DNA from: JBBDWK01 sp040902885
Lineage (GTDB): Bacteria > Acidobacteriota > Terriglobia > Bryobacterales > Bryobacteraceae
Length of the DNA stretch: 38,887 bases
Direction of reading: 5' to 3'
NCBI GenBank assembly: GCA_040902885.1
Contig: JBBDWK010000022.1
Coordinates: 1-38,887, forward strand
Below are positions 23,197 through 31,477 of the stretch, piece by piece; position 1 is the stretch's first letter, and every line of letters starts with the position of its first letter. Both the position numbers and the translations under genes were made by a program. The notes under the pieces are model-generated. The model was given only the letters and a program-made list of their open reading frames with translations. It did not search any database and had not been told where the DNA came from.

Positions 23197-24635
23197 ATCT
23201 CAGCCACCTGTTCGACCTATCCTTCATAGGACGCCGCGACCGGCCCGCGCTCCAGTTTCAGGGCAGAACGCTGACTTTCGGCGACGTGGATGCGCGCGCG
23301 AACCGCATGGCGCGCCTGCTCGCCGCGCGCGGCCTCGAAACCGGCGACCGCCTGTGCGTGTATCTCGCCAATTCGCTCGAAATTGTAGATATCTACTTGG
23401 CCTGTATCAAGCTGGGTATCATCTTCGTGCCCATCAATATCCTCTACCGCGAGCGGGAGACCGCGCACATTCTGGCCGACGCCGAGCCGAAGGCCGTGAT
23501 CGCGCAAGGCGAGTTTCCAGGCCGCGCGGATGTGTGGCAGACTAAGGAACTCGCCCGTGAGGCGGCAGAGCTCTCCTGCGAGCGCGTTGCGGAGCCGCTC
23601 GAGGGCGAAGCGCCCGCCGCTATCGTCTATACGTCGGGAACCACGGGCGTTTCGAAGGGAGCCATCCTTACTCACAACAACTTCGCGGTCAACGCCCTGA
23701 ACCTGCTCACCTGCTGGCGCATGACGGACGAGGACCGGCTGCTGCTGGCCGTGCCGCTGTTTCATGTGCACGGACTTGGCAATGGATTGCATTGCTGGCT
23801 GATTGGCGGTTTCCACACGCGGCTGTTGGAACGTTTCGAACATCAGACCATAGTCGAAACCTTTCGCGACTTCCGGCCTACAATGTTCTTCGGCGTCCCG
23901 ACCATGTACGTGCGGCTGCTGGAAGCTCAACCCGAAAGCGCCGCTGACATCGGGCGCTTCATGCGCCTCTTCGTTTCCGGTTCCGCGTCGCTGCCCGCGC
24001 AGGTGCTCGAAGAGTTCCGCGCGCTCTACGGCCACACCATACTCGAGCGTTACGGCATGACCGAGACGCTCATGAATATCGGCAATCCATACGAAGGCGA
24101 GCGGCGGCCCGGAACGGTGGGGCTTCCGCTGCCGGGCGTAGCCGTAAAGATCCTCGACGCGGAAGGCCAGGCCGTAAAAGACGGCGAGGTGGGCGAACTC
24201 TATATCCGCGGGCCGAACGTGTTCGCCGGCTATTGGCGACGGGAAGAGGCGACGCGGGACGCGTTTCTCGAGGGCTGGTTTCGCACGGGCGATATCTGCG
24301 TGCGTTCGGAAGACGGCTATTACACCCTGCAAGGCCGGAGGAGCGACCTGATCATCTCCGGCGGCTTCAACATCTATCCAAGGGAGATTGAAGAGTTCCT
24401 TATGGAGCAGCCCGAGGTGGCCGAGGCCGCCGTGGCGGGGGTGGCCGACCGCATTCGCGGCGAGGTTCCGGTGGCCTATGTCGTTCCGCGCGGGGAGTTC
24501 CAGCCTGAAGATTTAGAAGCGCGCTGCCGGGCAAGTCTGGCGTCCTTTAAAGTGCCGCGCGGATTCGTTCGCGTGGAGAAGCTTCCCAGGACGGCGCTCG
24601 GAAAAGTCCAGAAGCACCTGCTGCCGAAGCCCTAA
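23193..24635 (+). CDS. AMP-forming acyl-CoA synthetase (malonyl-CoA synthetase-like)
   Basis: A 480-residue ANL-superfamily ligase that activates a carboxylic acid to acyl-AMP and then acyl-CoA. The P-loop is AIVYTSGTTGVSKGAILTHN near residue 147. Further motifs are LFHVHGLGNGLHCWLIGG, ILERYGMTETLMNIGNPYEG (A5 YGMTE), GWFRTGDICVRSEDGYYTLQ (A7 Asp), GRRSDLIISGGFNIYPREIE (A8 hinge) and LPRTALGKVQKHLL (A10 Lys). The HVHGL and ISGGFNIYPREIE forms resemble MatB malonyl-CoA synthetases, but the substrate is not certain. The start is ATG 23193; the frame upstream to 23076 lacks similarity. A preceding ATGA overlap suggests translational coupling. Confidence 0.86.
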   Translation: MNLSHLFDLSFIGRRDRPALQFQGRTLTFGDVDARANRMARLLAARGLETGDRLCVYLANSLEIVDIYLACIKLGIIFVPINILYRERETAHILADAEPKAVIAQGEFPGRADVWQTKELAREAAELSCERVAEPLEGEAPAAIVYTSGTTGVSKGAILTHNNFAVNALNLLTCWRMTDEDRLLLAVPLFHVHGLGNGLHCWLIGGFHTRLLERFEHQTIVETFRDFRPTMFFGVPTMYVRLLEAQPESAADIGRFMRLFVSGSASLPAQVLEEFRALYGHTILERYGMTETLMNIGNPYEGERRPGTVGLPLPGVAVKILDAEGQAVKDGEVGELYIRGPNVFAGYWRREEATRDAFLEGWFRTGDICVRSEDGYYTLQGRRSDLIISGGFNIYPREIEEFLMEQPEVAEAAVAGVADRIRGEVPVAYVVPRGEFQPEDLEARCRASLASFKVPRGFVRVEKLPRTALGKVQKHLLPKP

Positions 24636-24705
24636 AGTTTTTCGACACTATCTGCCGATATCTCCAGATGGCGTAACCCAAGTTTCTAATTCGCCAGAAA
24701 CTCTA

Positions 24706-24734
24706 TTGGCAAGCTCGGGTTGATGAAACATAAT
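24706..24734 (+). promoter_or_regulatory. Sigma-70-type promoter of the first DUF1549 gene
   Basis: TTGGCA (24706-24711) and CATAAT (24729-24734) are exactly 17 bases apart and match five of six positions each. Transcription would start near 24741. This rules out the ATG at 24733, which lies in the -10 box, as start codon. Confidence 0.55.
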
Positions 24735-24765
24735 GGCTTCTGACAGTCGGATAATGGGGATTTCC

Positions 24766-26706
24766 ATGTGGAAGCGGCGGGCATTGGCAGTTCTGGCGGG
24801 GAGCCTGGTATGGTTCCTGTGCCAATTGGTTCTTCCGGGCCAGGAACCGGAGCCGCCGGAGACGATCGACGTCGACCACTCTGAGTGCGACATGTTCGGC
24901 TCCCGCCGCGAGAAGTTTCGCCGCCTGGAACTGGAGCGCCAGGGTCGCGAAGACTTCAGCCTGAGCCGCAAGACCGAGCTCGTCCTGAAACGGTTCAGCT
25001 TCGTTCCGGGCGCCAGCCGTGCGGAACCGGTGCAGGCACTCGAACAAATGGGCACCATCGACCGCCATCTGTTCGGAGAGATGCACGCCGCCGGAGTAAC
25101 ACCCGCCCCCAAGGCCACCGACCTCGAATTCCTGCGCCGCATCACCTTGGACCTGACCGGCCGGATTCCCACTTCGGGGGAGGTGGCGATTTTCGCGGCG
25201 GACGTATCACCCGGCAAACGCCAGGATGTCGTGGAAAAACTTCTGATCCGTTCCGAGTGGGTGGACAAGTGGACCATGTATTTCGGCGACTTGTACCGCA
25301 ACTCCGCCCGGACCACGCAGGTAGTGCGCCAGAATCAGGGCCGGAACGCCTTTTATAAGTGGATACGGGACTCGCTGGCCGCCAACAAACCGTATAACAC
25401 CATGGCCGCGGAGTTGATCAGCGCCCAGGGAACCAACAGTTGGGAACAGGGCGAGATCAACTGGCTGGTCGGCGGTATAGTGACCGGCGGGCCGCAGCAG
25501 GATATCTGGGACCAGCAGGCGGCCAACGTAGCCGAGACTTTTTTAGGATTGGGGCACATGAACTGCATTCTGTGCCACAACGGGCGGGGGCACCTGGAGC
25601 CGCTGAGCCTATGGGGAAAGTCGGCGACCCGGTCGCAGGCTTGGGGATTGGCGTCATTTCTTTCGCACTCCCAAGAGGTCCGGAGGCGCACGGAGGACAG
25701 GCTTGCTTACTGGGAGATAGCGGACAACCTGCGTTACCGGACCGACTACGCTCTCAACACAACTACGGGAAACCGTCCCGCCCGCCGCCCGATCGGAACC
25801 ACCACGCGCGTCGCCCCGGTCTACCCTTTCAGCGGCGGTTCACCCAATCCGAGTGAAAACTACCGGGTGGCTCTCGCCAGGGAGGTGACCTCGGACTTCC
25901 AGTTTTCTCGCGCCATCGTGAACTACATCTGGAAGGAGTTTTTCACGCGCGGCATCGTCGAGCCGGCCAACCAGTTCGATCCGGCGCGGCTCGACCCAGA
26001 CAATCCACCAACCGAGCCAGACTGGACGCTGCAACCCACCAACGCCCGGCTTCTCAACGCGCTGGCGAAGGAGTTCGCCGACAACGGCTACAACCTGAAA
26101 TGGCTTATGCGCCAGATCGCCAACTCCGAGGCCTATCAGCTTTCCTCGCGCTATCCGGGGGAGTGGAAGCCGGAGTGGGAGAAGCTCTTTGCGCGCAAGC
26201 TGGTGCGGCGGCTCTGGGCCGAAGAAATACACGACGCCATCGTGCAGTCGAGCAACGTTTTGCCAAGCTATAATATCCGCGGCTTCAGCGATCTGGGCTT
26301 CCCGCGCATTTCTTTCGCGATGCAGTTCCCCGACCCGATTAACACGCCGGACGGAAACGGCGCGGTCTCGACTTTCCTGAACGCCTTCGTGCGTGGAGAC
26401 CGCGAGGACCAGGAGCGCAAATCCGAAGGCTCGCTACTGCAGGCGCTCAACCTGATGAACGATAACTTCGTCATCAGCCGCATCCGCGGGAGCCGTGGCG
26501 GCGGTCTGCTAGCCGAGCACCTGTCGCGGCCGGACGATCAACTGGTTGCCAATCTCTTCATCGCGGTGTTGGGCCGCCCTCCGTCCGAGGCTGAGAGGAC
26601 GGTGGCGCTGGACAATCTGACAGCGGGCACGGGGACGCGGACGCAGCGGGCGGAGAATCTGCTGTGGTCGCTCTATAACAAGGTGGATTTCTTCTTCAAC
26701 TACTGA
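24766..26706 (+). CDS. DUF1549/DUF1553 (PSCyt2/PSD1-like) protein, copy A
   Basis: A 646-residue exported protein. The N-terminus MWKRRALAVLAGSLVWFLCQ is a signal or anchor. After an 80-residue linker containing CDMFGSRREKFRRLELERQG, the DUF1549 part starts at GTIDRHLFGEMHAAG and LRRITLDLTGRIPTSGEV. It includes MNCILCHNGRGH, a CxxCH motif that could hold haem c. The DUF1553 part follows: VTSDFQFSRAIVNYIWKEFF, GIVEPANQFDPARLDPDNPP and RKLVRRLWAEEIHDAIVQSS. In planctomycetes and acidobacteria this protein is nearly always paired with a DUF1501 protein, as here (9-base gap). Function is unproven. GGGGA (24756-24760) precedes ATG 24766. The copy at 28259 lacks most of the linker. Confidence 0.87.
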   Translation: MWKRRALAVLAGSLVWFLCQLVLPGQEPEPPETIDVDHSECDMFGSRREKFRRLELERQGREDFSLSRKTELVLKRFSFVPGASRAEPVQALEQMGTIDRHLFGEMHAAGVTPAPKATDLEFLRRITLDLTGRIPTSGEVAIFAADVSPGKRQDVVEKLLIRSEWVDKWTMYFGDLYRNSARTTQVVRQNQGRNAFYKWIRDSLAANKPYNTMAAELISAQGTNSWEQGEINWLVGGIVTGGPQQDIWDQQAANVAETFLGLGHMNCILCHNGRGHLEPLSLWGKSATRSQAWGLASFLSHSQEVRRRTEDRLAYWEIADNLRYRTDYALNTTTGNRPARRPIGTTTRVAPVYPFSGGSPNPSENYRVALAREVTSDFQFSRAIVNYIWKEFFTRGIVEPANQFDPARLDPDNPPTEPDWTLQPTNARLLNALAKEFADNGYNLKWLMRQIANSEAYQLSSRYPGEWKPEWEKLFARKLVRRLWAEEIHDAIVQSSNVLPSYNIRGFSDLGFPRISFAMQFPDPINTPDGNGAVSTFLNAFVRGDREDQERKSEGSLLQALNLMNDNFVISRIRGSRGGGLLAEHLSRPDDQLVANLFIAVLGRPPSEAERTVALDNLTAGTGTRTQRAENLLWSLYNKVDFFFNY

Positions 26707-26715
26707 GAAACCTAT

Positions 26716-28047
26716 ATGCAGGCGTTCTTCGCACGGCCTCACTACACGCGGCGGCATTTCTTCCAGATCGCCGGCGGCATCACCGCATCCTTTCTGGCCG
26801 CACGGCCCGGGCCGGCCCAGGTTACAACTGCCGCCTCGGTGACAACCCAGAATAAAGCGAAGAACGTAATCTTCGTTCTGCTGGCGGGCGCTCCCAGCCA
26901 CACCGACACTTTCGACCTCAAAGAAGTTCCGGGCGTTACTCCCGCCGAGTTGCAGCCGACCACTATCGGAGGCATCCGTTGGCCGAATGGGATTCTGCCG
27001 AGGCTTGGGCAGCAGATTCCCCAGATGGCGATTGTGCGCTCCATGCGCGCCTGGGCGCTGGTTCACTCTTTGGCCCAGACGTGGACCCAGATCGGAAGAA
27101 ATCCGGCAGCGGCTTTGGGAAACCACGCGCCCAATATCGGCAGCATCGTGGCCATTGAAAAGGAGAAGGAGCGAAGGCCATCACAGGTTTTTCCCACCTT
27201 CTTGGCGCTCAACTCCAACGGCGCGGCAGGCGGAGGCTACCTTCCGTCCGGGTATGCACCGTTCAAATTGAACGCTTCGCCCCGCGGCATCCCCAATACT
27301 ACCAATCCCGACGGTCCCGCCCGCTTCGAGGACCGCTGGAGCCTGCTGCACAAACTGGACGATCCCCTACGGATCGGCTCGCCGCTCGGCCGCCCGCCCG
27401 AGGATTACCAAAACTTCTACCAGGCCGCGCGAGGGATGATGTACAACCCGGTGGTGGATGCGGCGTTTAGGTTCGCCCCCGAGGAAAGCGCCCGGTATGG
27501 CAGCACCGGCTTCGGGAACGCCTGCCTGGTAGCCAAACAGGTTTTGGCCGCCGGCCAGGGGACGCGGTTCATCCAGATCACGCTGGGTGGTTGGGACATG
27601 CACAACGACATTTACACGCGGCTGTTCCCGCTCTCGAGAACGCTAGATGACGGGCTCGCTACGCTGCTCGAAGACTTGCAGTCGACCGGGCTGCTGAGCG
27701 AAACCCTTGTTGTAGCGGTGGGCGAGTTCGGGCGCACCGTCGGAAAGCTTTCGGCCGCGAACGGGCGCGATCATTACCTCCAGCAGTCCTGCGTCTTTGC
27801 CGGCGCGGGCATCAAGGGCGGACGCGCCATCGGAGCGACCGACGAGACCGGCGGCGCGAGCATCGAGTATGGGTGGGCGCGCGAGCGCGACATCCGCGTG
27901 GAGGACGTGGAAGCGACCATCTACTCGGCCCTGGGCATCAACTGGACCACCGTCCGCTACGACGACCCGTTCGGCCGGGGCTTCGAGTACGTGCCGTTCT
28001 CCAGCCAGGACCTCTACGGGCCGGTGAACGAGATCTGGAACTCGTGA
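26716..28047 (+). CDS. DUF1501 protein with Tat-type signal, copy A
   Basis: A 443-residue protein with a twin-arginine start (YTRRHFFQIAGGITASFLAA). The DUF1501 domain belongs to the alkaline-phosphatase/sulfatase-like superfamily: NVIFVLLAGAPSHTDTFDLK takes the place of the metal-binding N-terminal motif, and IVRSMRAWALVHSLAQTW, RFIQITLGGWDMHNDIY, VVAVGEFGRTVGKLSAANGR and DHYLQQSCVFAGAGIKGG follow in family order. GGWDMH and GEFGRT are the strongest signatures. The enzymatic activity is not established. It probably forms an exported pair with the preceding DUF1549/DUF1553 protein. The last 270 bases are far more similar to copy B than the middle of the gene is. Confidence 0.88.
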   Translation: MQAFFARPHYTRRHFFQIAGGITASFLAARPGPAQVTTAASVTTQNKAKNVIFVLLAGAPSHTDTFDLKEVPGVTPAELQPTTIGGIRWPNGILPRLGQQIPQMAIVRSMRAWALVHSLAQTWTQIGRNPAAALGNHAPNIGSIVAIEKEKERRPSQVFPTFLALNSNGAAGGGYLPSGYAPFKLNASPRGIPNTTNPDGPARFEDRWSLLHKLDDPLRIGSPLGRPPEDYQNFYQAARGMMYNPVVDAAFRFAPEESARYGSTGFGNACLVAKQVLAAGQGTRFIQITLGGWDMHNDIYTRLFPLSRTLDDGLATLLEDLQSTGLLSETLVVAVGEFGRTVGKLSAANGRDHYLQQSCVFAGAGIKGGRAIGATDETGGASIEYGWARERDIRVEDVEATIYSALGINWTTVRYDDPFGRGFEYVPFSSQDLYGPVNEIWNS

Positions 28048-28067
28048 GGCGTCTCCTCTAATTTCTT

Positions 28068-28132
28068 ACAACCGCTTCCTCTGGTCGCGGCTCGGAAGCC
28101 GTTTCTGAGCCGCGACCAGAGGAAGCGGTTGT
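28068..28132. repeat. Perfect 26-base inverted repeat (long hairpin)
   Basis: The arms 28068-28093 and 28107-28132 are exact reverse complements over 26 bases, with a 13-base loop GGAAGCCGTTTCT. The arms begin ACAACCGCTTCC and contain GGTCGCGGCTC. This is far longer than a normal terminator and has no T-run. It lies between the two duplicated gene pairs. A dispersed REP/MITE-like element is likely; it would also stop or protect transcripts. Confidence 0.75.
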
Positions 28133-28145
28133 CGATCCTCTGTGA

Positions 28146-28165
28146 CGCACTACACGTATAGTGCG
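28146..28165. promoter_or_regulatory. Near-perfect 20-base palindrome, operator candidate
   Basis: CGCACTA (28146-28152) and TAGTGCG (28159-28165) are a perfect 7-base dyad around CACGTA. Of 20 positions only one inner base pair departs from full symmetry. It lies about 95 bases before the ATG of the second DUF1549 gene and about 55 bases before a CATAAT (28220-28225) that could be its -10. It looks like a site for a dimeric regulator. Confidence 0.45.
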
Positions 28166-28258
28166 AATCCCCAGTTCCGCTTGGCGGAAATCTCACCAGG
28201 AAAGTCGGCGTTTTACAGGCATAATCGAGCCAGACGCAGGTCCATCAGGGGATCGAAA

Positions 28259-30019
28259 ATGGGGAGATGGCAAGCGCCTGCAGCCTTGGCAGGCTGCACA
28301 GTCTGGTATTTCTGCACTCTTTTACTATCGGCGCCCCCCGAAGCGAACAAGACGGAAGAGCGGACGGGCACGATCGACCGCCATCTGTTTGGGCAGATGC
28401 AGGCCGAAGGCGTGGTTCCGGCGCCCAAAACCAGCGATTTTGAATTTCTGCGCCGGGCCACCCTGGATCTTACCGGGCGCATTCCGGCCTCAGGCGATTT
28501 GCTGCGATTTGTGGCCGACCCATCACCTCGCAAGCGCCAGGACATCGTCGAAAAGCTCCTGAACAGTCCGGAGTGGGTGGACAAGTGGACCATGTACTTC
28601 GGCGACCTGTTCCGCAACACCGCCCGCACGAGCCAGGTGGTGCGTGGGAATCAGGGCCGCAACGCCTTCTATCGATGGATTCGGGACTCGCTTGCCGCGA
28701 ACAAACCTTATCAGCGGATGGCCGCCGATCTGATCGCCGCTCAAGGCGCCAACAGTTGGGAGCAGGGACAGATCAACTGGCTGGCAGGCGGCATTGTAAC
28801 CGGCGGGCCGCAACAGGATACCTGGGACCAGCAGGCAGCGAACATTGCCGAGACTTTTTTGGGCGTCGGGCACATGAACTGCATCCTATGCCACAACGGC
28901 CGGGGACATCTGGAGTCGCTGAGCCTGTGGGGGAAGTCCGCGACGCGGTTGCAGGCCTGGGGCATGGCTTCCTTCCTCTCCCATTCGCAAGTGGTTCGAA
29001 GGCTAACCGACAGTGGGCAGTCCTACTTTGAAATGATGGATGTCCAGCTCTTTCAGACCGACTATGCCTTGAACACGACCAGCGGGAACCGCCCTGCGCG
29101 CCATCTCATCGGGACGAGGATGCACGTTGCGCCGGTATACCCTTTCAGCGGAGGCGGGCCGCAGCCGGGCGAGAATTATCGCGCCGCTCTCGCGCGGGAA
29201 GTGACCTCCGATTTCCAATTCGCCCGGGCTATTGTGAATTACATCTGGAGGGAGTTTTTCGTGCGGGGGATTGTAGAACCCGCCAACCAGTTCGACCCCG
29301 CGCGTCTGGATCCGGACAATCCGCCAGCCGAGCCGGGATGGACCCTCCAGCCCAGCAACGCCCGCCTCCTAAACGACCTGGCGAGGGAATTCATCGAGAA
29401 TGGGTACAACCTGAAGTGGCTGATGCGGCAAATTGTGAATTCGGATGCCTATCAGCTCTCTTCGCGTTACCCGGGCGAATGGAATCCGGCTTGGGAGAAG
29501 CTTTTCGCTCGAAAGCTGGTCCGCCGGCTGTGGGCCGAAGAGATTCACGACGCGATTGTCGTATCCAGCAATGTTCTGCCGAGCTATGACGTTCGGGGCT
29601 TCACCGAGTTCGGTTTCCCGCGGGTATCCTTCGCGATGCAGTTCCCCGACCCGGTCAACACGCCGGATGGGAACGGTCCGATTTCGAAATTCCTGAACGC
29701 TTTCCTTCGCGGGGACCGCCAGGAGAACCAGCGCAAGCCCGACGGCTGCTTGCCGCTGGCCCTGAACCTGATGAACGACAGCTTCGTGATGACGCGCATC
29801 CGCGCTGCTGGAGACAGTCTCCTTGCCCAGCACCTGGCGCGGCCGGACGAGGAATTGGTTTCGCATCTGTTTCTTGCGGTGCTCAGCCGCAATCCGACAG
29901 AGGCCGAGAAGACGACCGCGCTAAACCATCTGAAAGCGGGCGCGGAAACACGCAGCCAGCGGGCGGAGAATCTACTGTGGTCGCTCTATAACAAAGTGGA
30001 TTTCTTTTTCAACTACTAA
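28259..30019 (+). CDS. DUF1549/DUF1553 (PSCyt2/PSD1-like) protein, copy B
   Basis: A 586-residue paralogue of the gene at 24766. The signal or anchor is MGRWQAPAALAGCTVWYFCT. The linker between signal and domain is only about 18 residues, so roughly 55 residues present in copy A are missing. The domains then run in parallel: GTIDRHLFGQMQAEG, LRRATLDLTGRIPASGD, MNCILCHNGRGH (CxxCH), VTSDFQFARAIVNYIWREFF and RKLVRRLWAEEIHDAIVVSS, ending in NKVDFFFNY exactly like copy A. The ATG at 28259 follows AGGGGA (28247-28252); the frame from GTG 28142 would put the palindrome inside the gene and has no ribosome binding site. Confidence 0.87.
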   Translation: MGRWQAPAALAGCTVWYFCTLLLSAPPEANKTEERTGTIDRHLFGQMQAEGVVPAPKTSDFEFLRRATLDLTGRIPASGDLLRFVADPSPRKRQDIVEKLLNSPEWVDKWTMYFGDLFRNTARTSQVVRGNQGRNAFYRWIRDSLAANKPYQRMAADLIAAQGANSWEQGQINWLAGGIVTGGPQQDTWDQQAANIAETFLGVGHMNCILCHNGRGHLESLSLWGKSATRLQAWGMASFLSHSQVVRRLTDSGQSYFEMMDVQLFQTDYALNTTSGNRPARHLIGTRMHVAPVYPFSGGGPQPGENYRAALAREVTSDFQFARAIVNYIWREFFVRGIVEPANQFDPARLDPDNPPAEPGWTLQPSNARLLNDLAREFIENGYNLKWLMRQIVNSDAYQLSSRYPGEWNPAWEKLFARKLVRRLWAEEIHDAIVVSSNVLPSYDVRGFTEFGFPRVSFAMQFPDPVNTPDGNGPISKFLNAFLRGDRQENQRKPDGCLPLALNLMNDSFVMTRIRAAGDSLLAQHLARPDEELVSHLFLAVLSRNPTEAEKTTALNHLKAGAETRSQRAENLLWSLYNKVDFFFNY

Positions 30020-30028
30020 GCAATCTGC

Positions 30029-31357
30029 ATGCAGGCATTCTTCGCACGGCCTCACTACACGCGGCGATACTTCTTCCGGATCGCCGGCGGCGTCACCGCA
30101 TCCTTTCTTGCCGCACGGCCTGGCCCGGCCCAGGTCACGACTGCCGCTTCGGTGATAACTCAAAATAAAGCGAAGAACGTGATCTTTATCCTGCTGGCCG
30201 GCGCCCCCAGCCACACCGATACCTTCGATCTGAAGGAGGTCCCAGGTGTTACGCCGCCTGAGCTAGAGCCTACCACCATCAGCGGAATCCGCTGGCCCGC
30301 CGGAATCCTGCCCAAGCTCGGGCAACAGATTCCGGAGATAGCTATCGTACGTTCCATGCGAGCCTGGGCGCTGGTTCACTCTCTCGCCCAAACCTGGACC
30401 CAGATCGGACGCAATCCGACGGCGGCTTTGGGGAGCGTTGCGCCGAATATCGGCAGCATCGTCGCCATCGAGAAGGAGAAAGAGCGGACCCCTTCCCAGG
30501 TTTTCCCCACTTTTTTAGCATTAAACTCGGATGGGGCCGCCGGCCGAGGCTATCTCCCGGCCATCTATGAGCCCGTCAAGGTGATTCCTTCGACGGGCGG
30601 CATCGCCAACACCACGCACCCTGACGGTCTCGCCCGCTTCGACGATCGATGGAGACTGCTGCGCGAGCTTGACGGTCCGTTGCGAGGCAACTCTCCCTTG
30701 GGACACCAGCCGGAGGACTACGAGAGTTTCTACGAGGCAGCGCGCGGGCTGATGTACCATCCCGCAGTGGATTCGGCCTTCAAGTTCACGGCGGAGGACA
30801 GCGCGCGCTACGGCGGCACCGCCTTCGGGAATGCGTGCCTGGTGGCCAGGCAAGTGCTCGCCGCTAACCAGGGGACGCGCTTCATCCAGATCACACTGTG
30901 CGGCTGGGACATGCATGAGAATATCTACACCCGTCTGCCGGCGCTCTCCAAGACGCTCGACGACGGGCTGGCGACGCTGCTCAAAGAGCTGAAGTCCAGC
31001 GGGCTGCTGCAAGAGACCCTGGTGGTGGCGGTGGGCGAGTTCGGCCGCACGGTGGGCAGGCTCTCCGTAATTCATGGGCGCGATCATTACCTCCAGCAGT
31101 CCTGCATCTTCGCGGGCGCGGGCATCAAGGGCGGACGCGCCATCGGAGCGACCGACGAGACCGGCGGCGCGAGCGTCGAGTATGGGTGGGCGCGCGAGCG
31201 CGACATCCGCGTGGAAGACGTGGAAGCGACCATCTACTCGGCCCTGGGCATCAACTGGACCACTGTCCGCCACGACGACCCGTTCGGCCGCGGCTTCGAG
31301 TACGTGCCGTTCTCAAGTCAGGATCTCTACGGGCCGGTGAACGAGCTCTGGAGTTAA
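30029..31357 (+). CDS. DUF1501 protein with Tat-type signal, copy B
   Basis: A 442-residue paralogue of the gene at 26716, in the same order behind its DUF1549 partner (9-base gap). The Tat start is YTRRYFFRIAGGVTASFLAA. The family blocks are conserved (NVIFILLAGAPSHTDTFDLK, RFIQITLCGWDMHENIY, VVAVGEFGRTVGRLSVIHGR), with a Cys replacing Gly in the GGWDMH block. The middle region (about residues 160-260) has diverged clearly from copy A, while the last 90 residues are almost the same. Retained reading frame and domains suggest both copies are functional. Confidence 0.88.
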   Translation: MQAFFARPHYTRRYFFRIAGGVTASFLAARPGPAQVTTAASVITQNKAKNVIFILLAGAPSHTDTFDLKEVPGVTPPELEPTTISGIRWPAGILPKLGQQIPEIAIVRSMRAWALVHSLAQTWTQIGRNPTAALGSVAPNIGSIVAIEKEKERTPSQVFPTFLALNSDGAAGRGYLPAIYEPVKVIPSTGGIANTTHPDGLARFDDRWRLLRELDGPLRGNSPLGHQPEDYESFYEAARGLMYHPAVDSAFKFTAEDSARYGGTAFGNACLVARQVLAANQGTRFIQITLCGWDMHENIYTRLPALSKTLDDGLATLLKELKSSGLLQETLVVAVGEFGRTVGRLSVIHGRDHYLQQSCIFAGAGIKGGRAIGATDETGGASVEYGWARERDIRVEDVEATIYSALGINWTTVRHDDPFGRGFEYVPFSSQDLYGPVNELWS

Positions 31358-31434
31358 GCTAATTCGCCGTCTGCCAGCGCCGACCGCATAAGGCCAACTC
31401 TCTCCAAATTTCAATTTTCTCTGTTGGAAATAAC

Positions 31435-31463
31435 TTGACAGCATAAAAATCGTGGTTCATACT
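31435..31463 (+). promoter_or_regulatory. Promoter of padR and the ADOP permease
   Basis: A perfect TTGACA (31435-31440) is 17 bases from CATACT (31458-31463). Transcription would start near 31470, only about 8 bases before ATG 31478, and no Shine-Dalgarno is present. The region upstream (31358-31434) is AT-rich by local standards. Confidence 0.6.
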
Positions 31464-31477
31464 TCCCTCGTATCACG

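Larger units (their letters stand above)
24766..31357 (+). repeat. Tandem duplication of a two-gene unit
   Basis: Unit A is 24766-28047 and unit B is 28259-31357. Each consists of a DUF1549/DUF1553 gene, a 9-base gap and a DUF1501 gene. The 211 bases between the units hold a 26-base inverted repeat and a palindrome. The sequence around each gene junction, including the shared NKVDFFFNY end and MQAFFARPHYTRR start, is especially similar. Confidence 0.85.

Noticed and set aside
24681..24702. Dyad AGTTTCT-N8-AGAAACT before DUF1549 copy A
   Set aside because: A 7-base dyad lies just upstream of the -35, but it may equally be a weak terminator of the acyl-CoA synthetase gene; without more copies I do not list it as a feature.
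24733..24765. Earlier start (ATG 24733) for DUF1549 copy A
   Set aside because: This ATG overlaps the -10 box CATAAT of a good promoter and has no ribosome binding site, while ATG 24766 has one and opens on the signal sequence.
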